This document shows, piece by piece, positions 57,369-64,000 of a stretch of DNA of 64,000 nt. Position 1 is the stretch's first letter. Each line of letters begins with the position of its first letter. A program made the position numbers and the translations under genes. Under the pieces are notes generated by a model that did not search any database, was not told the origin of the DNA, and saw only the letters and a program-made list of their open reading frames with translations. The stretch comes from an uncultured Prevotella sp. GTDB lineage: Bacteria; Bacteroidota; Bacteroidia; Bacteroidales; Bacteroidaceae. The stretch is taken from positions 1 through 64,000 of the forward strand of contig CAMVOS010000004.1 in assembly GCA_947169185.1 (NCBI GenBank), written 5' to 3'.

Positions 57369-60300
57369 ATGGACGCGAGTATGAGACAGAAATTCTTCTT
57401 CAACCTGAAGGTCGAAGTGTGGTACGCATTCATTATCGTGGCAATACTATTACTTATGCCAATGGGATTATACAGTCAGTCATATAGTGATTTGTGGAAG
57501 CAGGTGGAGCAGGCTCAGAACAAGGACTTGCCTAAGACTGCCATCTCTCATTTGGAGAAGATAGAGAAGAAGGCGCAGAGTGAAAAGGCATACGGTCAGC
57601 TGATGCGCTCAACCTTGTTGCATGCCCAACTGATGGCTGAGGTGGCTCCCGACTCATTGGCACCTGCCGTTGCCAGACTGGAACAGCAAGAGCAGCAGGC
57701 TAAAGGCAATCCGGTGTTACAAGCAGTGTACGATGCTGTACTCTCACAGATATATCTGCGTAACCATCAGCTAACCGAAGACTGGAAGGCGCGTAGCGAC
57801 GACTATATTGCAAAGGCTTTGATACATCCCGACTTGCTGGCTCAGACCAAGGCAGAGGCTTACGAACCCTTTGTCATTAAGGGCAAGCACAGCACGATGT
57901 TCAATGATGACCTGCTGAGTGTTGTGGGTAGTGAGTTGACTGCCTGGCGACAGCTTGCAGACTATTATCAGAAGGCTGGCAACAGACAGGCTGCTTGCTA
58001 TACGTCCTTGCGCATGCTGGTGGCAGAGCGCGAGGCTGTTGGTCATGAGCCATACGCCAAGTCTCAGTTTATCCGTACTCTCGACTCACTTATCTCCGTC
58101 TATGGAGACTTACCAGAGGCTGGCGAGATAGCGATTGAACGCTACGACTACATGTCGAACCATACTGATGCTACGAGGGCTGAGAAGGCTGCATGGCTAC
58201 AGGAGTCTTTACGACGCTGGGGCACTTGGCCAAGAATCACCTATTTGCGTAACCAGTGGACAGAGTTGATAAATCCGTGTTACGAGGCTCAGATGCCAAA
58301 GAGTGTGGCAGAGGTTGGTTTACGGCAAATCATTAAACTGCCCATGCTACGACATTTGCAGTCTCTCACCATGCGTGTCTACCGTACCAAGCAAAAGGGT
58401 GATACGGAACTGAATCCCGACAATACAGAGGATTATAAGAAGTTGAAGGGCGAACTCAGTGAACTGACAGACATGCGCCGTACGCTTACTTTCTCTGGCC
58501 ATGAGGATTATGAGAATTTCGAGGATTCCATCCTGCTTGATGGTCTTTCTGCTGGCGTGTATATGCTTGAATTTCAGTCGCTGCCAAATACGAGAGTGTC
58601 ACGCTCACTGTATTTCGTGTCTGGCATGCGTGTCATCATGCAACACCAGCCTGACAATACCATTCGCTATGTGGTGGTGGATGCTACCACGGGTCAACCT
58701 GTCAGTGGGGCAACGCTTCGCCTAAGCTTCAACAATGGCTGGCGCAAGCCCAAGACTACCAAGAATTTTACATCTGACAGCAAGGGTGAGGTCATCTATC
58801 GCGTTGAGGACAACAAGCAGCCTATCAGCGAATTTGCCTTCTCCAAGACAGACTACTACTGCCCAGAATCTAACGGCTATGGGCGTTATAGCTATTATGA
58901 GCGCCAGTATAACCAAGTGCATACCAACCTGTTTACGGATCGTAGTATCTATCGTCCAGGGCAGACTGTCTTTGTGTCTGCTATCATGTGGAAGGAAGTC
59001 TCGGAACTTGAAAATCAGGCTGTTCCCAATAGTCAAGTCAAGTTGGAACTACGTGATGCCAACTATAAGGTCATAGCAGAACAACAGGCTGTAACAGACC
59101 GCTTTGGTAAGTGTAATGTGCAGTTTACCCTGCCACGAGGCTTACTCAACGGTCGTTTCACTATCCGTGCCAATAATGGTGCTAACTTTAGTATTCGGGT
59201 AGAGGAGTACAAGCGTCCTACTTTCCAGGTGGAGTTCCCAGAATATAAGGAATCCTATCAGGCTGGTGATACCGTTCATGCCGAGGGTAAGGCATTGAGC
59301 TATGCTGGAGTGCCCGTACAAGGTGCTAAGGTAAAGTATACGGTGCGTCGCCGTGTGGCCTTCTGGTGGATGTCGTACTCATGGTATTGGGAGTCTGGCT
59401 TCGTAGGCAGCGGACGACAGGACGAAGTACTCCATGAGGGCGAAGCCATAACAGGTGACGATGGTACCTTTAAGGTAGAGATGCCGCTCGTAGTGCCTAA
59501 AAGCAATAACAATCGTCCAATGTATTATAGCTTCGTGGTTGAGACTGACGTGACTGATGTAGCCGGCGAGACACACAGTGGTACAATGTCCCTACCGTTG
59601 GGAACCAAGCCTACTGCTTTGACTTGCGACCTGCCTCAAAAGGTACGTAAAGACCAGATGCCTAAGGTGACCTTTAACCGCTATAATGCGGCAGGTAAAA
59701 CGATAGATGGTACTGTCAAATATCGTCTGGACGGTGGTAAGTGGAAAGAGTGTGCAGCCAATGTTCAATGTTCAATGTTCTATGTTCAATTAAAGAGCGG
59801 TGAACACCGCATAGAAGCTGAGTGTGGTGACGATAAGGTTGACATGACGTTTGTGGTGTTTGGTCTCGACGACAAGAAGCCTGCCTCCCAGACTGACGAC
59901 TGGTTCTATGTGTCGGATAGCCAGTTCCCCGTTGATGGCAAGCCTGTGACTGTTCAGGTGGGTGCCAGCGATCCAGATCTGCATATCGTCTATTCCATTT
60001 TTGCTGGCGACGAGATGCTGGAGAGTGGTAGTGTCAAGAAGAATGGTGAACTGATTAATCGTAAGTTTACCTATAAGGAAGAATATGGCAATGGCTTGCT
60101 GATTACTTATGCTTGGGTAAAGAACGACAAGTGCCACATGCACCAGCAAACGATCAGACGTCCGATGCCTGACAAACGCCTGACGATGACGTGGCAGACC
60201 TTCCGTGACCGTCTGACACCAGGACAGCAGGAGGAGTGGCTGCTGAAGATTACGAAGCCTGACGGTACACCGGCTGATGCCTCGCTGATGGCAGTGCTCT

Positions 60301-62966
60301 ATGACAAGAGTCTCGACCAGATAGCCTCCCATCAGTGGTCGTTTGCCCCCAGCAGCTATCTGCCTATGCCTTCAACTGCTTGGCAGTGGACATCACATAG
60401 CGGCATCTATGCCCATGGTTCTCAAAATTATATGGGACAGACGGTGCCCCGTCTCCAATTCAGCCATTTTGACAGTAGCGTCTATCCGCAATACACTTAT
60501 TTCTCACGTATGATGATGAATGGCGCAGTACGGACGCGTGCATTGGCAAAGGCGTCAGCTCCTATGATGATGGAGTCGAGTCCAGCCTTTGATTTAAAGG
60601 CTAATGGCGAGGCTGCAGGTGAAGTGCTGAAGTCTAAGGAAGTAATTACCTCAGCTGCACAAAGAGTTCAAACCGGTAATGACGAGTCGAAGCAGGAAGA
60701 GGTTCAAGTGCGCGAGAATTTGCAGGAGACCGCTTTCTGTTATCCTTCCTTGCAGACAGACCAAGATGGTCAGGTGACGTTGAAGTTCACGTTGCCTGAA
60801 TGTCTGACAACGTGGCGCTTTATGGGTATCTCTAATACAACGGACATGATGTATGGCTATATTGGTGCTGAGGCTGTGGCCAAGAAAGATGTAATGATTC
60901 AGCCCAATGTGCCTCGCTTTATCCGTATGGGTGATGATGCTCAGATCTCTGCCCGTATCTTCAATACCTCTGATCATGCTGTCAGCGGACAGGCTAAGCT
61001 GATTCTTGTCGACCCTGAAACCAATTATACCGTTTTCGAACAGCAGCAGTCGTTCAGTGCAGAGTCTGAAAAGACAGCCAGCGTCACCTTCAACTATCAG
61101 CCCAAGGAGAATTATTCATTGCTGATATGCAAGGTTGTTGCTACTGGCAATGGCTTCTCTGATGGTGAGCAGCACTATCTGCCCATTCTGCCTAACCGTG
61201 AATACGTCACTAAAACTGTTCCGTTTACCCAGAATGAGGCTGGCGTGAAGACCATCGACCTGACAAAACTACTGCCTGCAGGAACGACCCAGCAGAAACT
61301 GACCATAGAATATACCAATAATCCAGCTTGGCTTATGGTGCAGTCATTGGCTACTATCGGACAACCTTGGGAACATAGTGCTATCGATCAGGCTGCTTCT
61401 TACTACAGCAATTTCTTGGCTAAGTCGCTGTTAGACCAAAGCCCGCAGGTAAAGGGTGTCTTTGAACAGTGGAAACGTGAGGCCGTAACGTCTGACTATA
61501 CGTCGCTCGATGCCCAGTTGGAGAAGAATCAGGAACTGAAGGATATCGTACTGAGTGAGACACCTTGGGTTCGTGCTGCCGATCGTGAAGCCGAACAGAA
61601 ACAGCGTCTGGGCGACTTCTTCGACGAGAACCTGATTAAGAATCGTTTGGATATGGCTGTCGAGAAGTTGAAGAAGTTACAGAACGGCGATGGCTCCTTC
61701 TCTTGGTATCCAGGAATGATAGGTAGTACGATGGTTACAGTCACTATCGAAGAGATGTTGACGCGTCTTTCCACGATGACTGGCGGTCAGACTGAAGTTG
61801 CAGGAATGCAGACCAAGGCCTTCAACTATATAGGCAGGGAGATGGTAGACCTGATGAAGGAGATGAAGAAACAAGAGAAGAAGGGCCATAAGCCCACCTT
61901 CCCATCGTTTACGGCCTTGCGTTGGTTGTACATCTGTGCCCTTGACGGACGTGTGTTGTCCTCTGATGTCAAGTCTGCCAATGATTATCTCTATAAGTTA
62001 CTGAAGAAGGAAATCAAACGCCAGACCATCTACGAGAAGGCTATGACCGCTGTCATCCTGTCGAAACGTGGTGATGTCAAATTGGCTGCAGAGTATGTAC
62101 AGAGCCTCAAGGAGTACACCGTGTTTACTGAAGAGATGGGCCGCTACTACGATACACCGCGTGCTGGCTATTCGTGGTACGACTACAAGATACCTACAGA
62201 GGTTGCTGCCATTGAGGCTATTCAGATGGTCAGTCCACAGGATGTGCAGACCGTTGACGAGATGCGTCGCTGGCTGTTACAGGAGAAACGTACCCAGTCA
62301 TGGGATACGCCTATCAACAGCGTCAACGCCATCTATGCCTTCCTGAATGGTCAGAAGACTTTAGAGACAAAGGGTGCTCCAACCGTCCTTGCCATCGATG
62401 GTACAACTATTGAGACACCTAAGGCTACAGCAGGTGTGGGTTACGTGAAGACAGCTATTACGAATCCGCAGGGCAAGACATTTACGGCTACCAAGACATC
62501 GGAAGGAACGTCATGGGGGGCTGTCTATGGACAATTCTTCCAGAAAACCAGTGAGATAGAGGCATCGCAGAGTGGTATCAAGGTGACGCGTGAGGTTAGA
62601 ATGGCTAATGGCCAAAAGCTAACAGCTAACAGTCTGAAGGTTGGCGATCGCATCAAGATCCGCATCACTATCGAGAGTACACGCGACCTTGACTTCGTAC
62701 AGGTGGCCGACCGTCGTGCGGCATGTATGGAACCTGTGAAGCAGCTGTCCGGCTACCATAATGGTGCCTACTGCTCACCTAAGGATAATGCCACCCACTA
62801 TTTCTACTATGGCATCTCGAAGGGCAAACACGTGATTGAAACAGAATACTATATCGATCGTGCCGGTATATATGAGACTGGTACATGTACCGTGGGTTGT
62901 GCCTATGCGCCAGAGTATAGGGCTACGGCACCGTCGATGACATTAAAAGTAAATAACAATAATTGA
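57369..62966 (+). CDS. Alpha-2-macroglobulin-like protein without the thioester
   Basis: An 1865-residue exported protein. An N-terminal membrane or signal helix (about 15-37) is followed by a helical region (about 40-330) and macroglobulin domains (MG2-like FTDRSIYRPGQTVFVSAI). The bait/ANA part follows, then the A2M core (FTLPECLTTWRFMGIS, QPNVPRFIRMGD) and the alpha-helical thioester domain (LKKLQNGDGSFSWYPGMIG). Where active bacterial A2Ms have CxEQ, this has EHSAIDQ (about 1334-1340), so no thioester can form. Two in-frame heptamer tracts lie at 59759-59793 and 62601-62635. ATG 57381 is an alternative start. The DUF1573 gene overlaps its stop. A protease-trapping or structural envelope role is inferred. 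Confidence 0.88.
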   Translation: MDASMRQKFFFNLKVEVWYAFIIVAILLLMPMGLYSQSYSDLWKQVEQAQNKDLPKTAISHLEKIEKKAQSEKAYGQLMRSTLLHAQLMAEVAPDSLAPAVARLEQQEQQAKGNPVLQAVYDAVLSQIYLRNHQLTEDWKARSDDYIAKALIHPDLLAQTKAEAYEPFVIKGKHSTMFNDDLLSVVGSELTAWRQLADYYQKAGNRQAACYTSLRMLVAEREAVGHEPYAKSQFIRTLDSLISVYGDLPEAGEIAIERYDYMSNHTDATRAEKAAWLQESLRRWGTWPRITYLRNQWTELINPCYEAQMPKSVAEVGLRQIIKLPMLRHLQSLTMRVYRTKQKGDTELNPDNTEDYKKLKGELSELTDMRRTLTFSGHEDYENFEDSILLDGLSAGVYMLEFQSLPNTRVSRSLYFVSGMRVIMQHQPDNTIRYVVVDATTGQPVSGATLRLSFNNGWRKPKTTKNFTSDSKGEVIYRVEDNKQPISEFAFSKTDYYCPESNGYGRYSYYERQYNQVHTNLFTDRSIYRPGQTVFVSAIMWKEVSELENQAVPNSQVKLELRDANYKVIAEQQAVTDRFGKCNVQFTLPRGLLNGRFTIRANNGANFSIRVEEYKRPTFQVEFPEYKESYQAGDTVHAEGKALSYAGVPVQGAKVKYTVRRRVAFWWMSYSWYWESGFVGSGRQDEVLHEGEAITGDDGTFKVEMPLVVPKSNNNRPMYYSFVVETDVTDVAGETHSGTMSLPLGTKPTALTCDLPQKVRKDQMPKVTFNRYNAAGKTIDGTVKYRLDGGKWKECAANVQCSMFYVQLKSGEHRIEAECGDDKVDMTFVVFGLDDKKPASQTDDWFYVSDSQFPVDGKPVTVQVGASDPDLHIVYSIFAGDEMLESGSVKKNGELINRKFTYKEEYGNGLLITYAWVKNDKCHMHQQTIRRPMPDKRLTMTWQTFRDRLTPGQQEEWLLKITKPDGTPADASLMAVLYDKSLDQIASHQWSFAPSSYLPMPSTAWQWTSHSGIYAHGSQNYMGQTVPRLQFSHFDSSVYPQYTYFSRMMMNGAVRTRALAKASAPMMMESSPAFDLKANGEAAGEVLKSKEVITSAAQRVQTGNDESKQEEVQVRENLQETAFCYPSLQTDQDGQVTLKFTLPECLTTWRFMGISNTTDMMYGYIGAEAVAKKDVMIQPNVPRFIRMGDDAQISARIFNTSDHAVSGQAKLILVDPETNYTVFEQQQSFSAESEKTASVTFNYQPKENYSLLICKVVATGNGFSDGEQHYLPILPNREYVTKTVPFTQNEAGVKTIDLTKLLPAGTTQQKLTIEYTNNPAWLMVQSLATIGQPWEHSAIDQAASYYSNFLAKSLLDQSPQVKGVFEQWKREAVTSDYTSLDAQLEKNQELKDIVLSETPWVRAADREAEQKQRLGDFFDENLIKNRLDMAVEKLKKLQNGDGSFSWYPGMIGSTMVTVTIEEMLTRLSTMTGGQTEVAGMQTKAFNYIGREMVDLMKEMKKQEKKGHKPTFPSFTALRWLYICALDGRVLSSDVKSANDYLYKLLKKEIKRQTIYEKAMTAVILSKRGDVKLAAEYVQSLKEYTVFTEEMGRYYDTPRAGYSWYDYKIPTEVAAIEAIQMVSPQDVQTVDEMRRWLLQEKRTQSWDTPINSVNAIYAFLNGQKTLETKGAPTVLAIDGTTIETPKATAGVGYVKTAITNPQGKTFTATKTSEGTSWGAVYGQFFQKTSEIEASQSGIKVTREVRMANGQKLTANSLKVGDRIKIRITIESTRDLDFVQVADRRAACMEPVKQLSGYHNGAYCSPKDNATHYFYYGISKGKHVIETEYYIDRAGIYETGTCTVGCAYAPEYRATAPSMTLKVNNNN
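59759..59793 (+). repeat. CAATGTT heptamer tract inside the macroglobulin gene
   Basis: Five heptamers: CAATGTT three times, then CTATGTT and CAATTAA, exactly adjacent and in frame. They encode residues NVQCSMFYVQL at about 797-808, in a loop between two beta strands. Confidence 0.85.
62601..62635 (+). repeat. ATGGCTA/ACAGCTA heptamer tract inside the macroglobulin gene
   Basis: Five adjacent heptamers (ATGGCTA, ATGGCCA, AAAGCTA, ACAGCTA, ACAGTCT) encode about residues 1744-1756 (MANGQKLTANSL) in the C-terminal receptor-binding-like domain. It is more diverged than the tract at 59759. Confidence 0.6.
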
Positions 62967-64000
62967 TGATGATAAGAAAGATTTTTCCATTATTACTTCT
63001 TACCCTATCCCCATTGACTGTCGCAGCTCAGAAGCTGGTGATAGACAATACTACTGTTGACGTGGGACGTACGGGCTATCAGATGCCCGTGACAGCCACT
63101 TTTGAGTTTAAGAACAAGAGTCATCGCCATCTGAAGATTTCAGAGGTGCGCCCAGACTGCCGTTGCACCAGCATAGAGTTTCCTAAGGAGCAGATTGGTG
63201 CAGGCGATAAATTCCAAATCAAGATGACATATGATGCTCGTCAATTAGGTCATTTTGATTATCAGGCTGCTGTCATCAGCAATGCCTCTAAGAAACCGTT
63301 ATACATTCGTATGAAGGGTGTGGTGCTGGCAGACTTTCAGGACTTCAGTGGTACGTATCCTATTGAGATGGGTGAACTGCGACTGGATAAGGATGCCCTT
63401 GAGTTCGATGACGTTAACAAGGGTTTTGAACAGGTGCAGGAATTGCATATATATAATAATGGTACGCGCGTCTACCAGCCCAATCTGATGCATCTGCCTT
63501 CTTATCTGACTGCTGTAGTGGTGCCTGAACGGTTGGCTCCCAATAGGGCAGGGAAGATGATAGTGACGCTGCATTCTGATAAGTTACACGACTATGGACT
63601 GACGCAGACGTCCGTCTATTTGGCTGGTAATCCTGGCGATAAGGTTAGTCCTGACCACGAAATCAGTGTGTCGGCAGTTTTGTTGCCTGCCTTTGTGGAG
63701 ATGACTGCTGAACAGCGGCAACGTGCCCCTAAATTGCAGATGTCGAAGCAGACTATCGACGTTACGTTTGACGGTAAGAAGAAAAAGGCAGATGTCATCG
63801 AACTGACCAATCAGGGTCAGACAGAGCTTGACATCTCATCGCTTCAGATGTTCACGGGTGGCTTGACCGTCTCTTTGGGCAAGAGCAAGCTGCAGCCTGC
63901 CCAGTCTACGAAACTGAAGGTGACTGCCATACGCGATGAGGTGCTCAAACTGCGTCGCCGCCCACGTATTCTGATGATTACCAATGATCCTGACAAAGGA
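62966..64000 (+). CDS. DUF1573 secreted protein (partial, runs off the right edge)
   Basis: At least 345 residues with no stop before the window ends. It starts MMIRKIFPLLLLTLSPLTVA, a signal peptide, with the ATG overlapping the macroglobulin stop (TGATG). It contains repeated Ig-like DUF1573 domains: the first has EVRPDCRCTSIEFPKEQIGA and FDYQAAVISN, and at least two further related units follow. DUF1573 proteins are common, poorly understood Bacteroidetes envelope proteins. Translational coupling to the macroglobulin gene suggests a shared envelope task. Confidence 0.82.
   Translation, partial: MMIRKIFPLLLLTLSPLTVAAQKLVIDNTTVDVGRTGYQMPVTATFEFKNKSHRHLKISEVRPDCRCTSIEFPKEQIGAGDKFQIKMTYDARQLGHFDYQAAVISNASKKPLYIRMKGVVLADFQDFSGTYPIEMGELRLDKDALEFDDVNKGFEQVQELHIYNNGTRVYQPNLMHLPSYLTAVVVPERLAPNRAGKMIVTLHSDKLHDYGLTQTSVYLAGNPGDKVSPDHEISVSAVLLPAFVEMTAEQRQRAPKLQMSKQTIDVTFDGKKKKADVIELTNQGQTELDISSLQMFTGGLTVSLGKSKLQPAQSTKLKVTAIRDEVLKLRRRPRILMITNDPDKG

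Overview
The window looks like a chromosomal segment of a Prevotella-type member of the Bacteroidetes (Prevotellaceae). The evidence is direct. Most transcription units start with the Bacteroidetes promoter TTTG-N19/20-TAnnTTTG and Shine-Dalgarno sites are weak or absent. Several families are typical of the phylum: DUF2723, DUF3098, DUF5107, DUF1573, GLUG-repeat proteins, pectate lyases with Prevotella-type C-terminal tails, and a carboxy(nor)spermidine dehydrogenase. No rRNA, tRNA, CRISPR array, integrase or complete insertion sequence was found. The sequence ends inside a gene on the right.

Layout. 1-524: a non-coding stretch with a left-facing promoter and a candidate leader or small RNA. 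525-4159: an acyl-CoA dehydrogenase/EtfA/EtfB module. 4327-11836: a HerA-like ATPase, a sugar transporter with a DUF5107/TPR protein, and alanine dehydrogenase. 11837-12649: a gene-poor stretch with a 296-bp MITE-like palindrome. 12650-18173: a membrane-anchored winged-helix regulator, a DUF2723 membrane protein, a DUF3098 protein and a TPR protein broken by an in-frame stop. 18279-22017: a lipid A phosphoethanolamine-transferase-like protein, a small secreted protein and a carboxylesterase. 22028-24851: a HipBA module, a Fic protein and a chimeric pseudogene. 24988-31293: a lipoprotein, small membrane/HTH genes, a candidate structured RNA locus, and an ECF sigma/anti-sigma/redox-dead thioredoxin operon. 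31414-42448: housekeeping and metabolism (alaS, rmuC, guanine deaminase, K+ channel, SGNH hydrolase, TSCPD protein, dnaK). 42679-49912: a GLUG surface protein, two related lipoproteins, recA and polyamine synthesis. 50055-56066: a pectin-degradation cluster. 56056-64000: mnmA, a large alpha-2-macroglobulin-like protein and the start of a DUF1573 gene.

Two patterns cut across this gene content. First, short tandem repeats of 7, 8 or 9 bp recur both as spacers between co-directional genes (before the DUF5107 gene, recA and the carboxynorspermidine dehydrogenase gene) and as in-frame inserts inside unrelated proteins (sugar transporter, carboxynorspermidine dehydrogenase, AlaRS, alpha-2-macroglobulin). 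A cassette of about 39 bp built from a GAGAGGT heptamer occurs in two unrelated genes, in both orientations and in different reading frames. This is the best candidate here for an undescribed mobile or templated sequence. Second, several genes have their ATG only 5-9 nt after the -7 box, so their mRNAs should be leaderless or nearly so. A canonical sigma-54 promoter lies upstream of dnaK.
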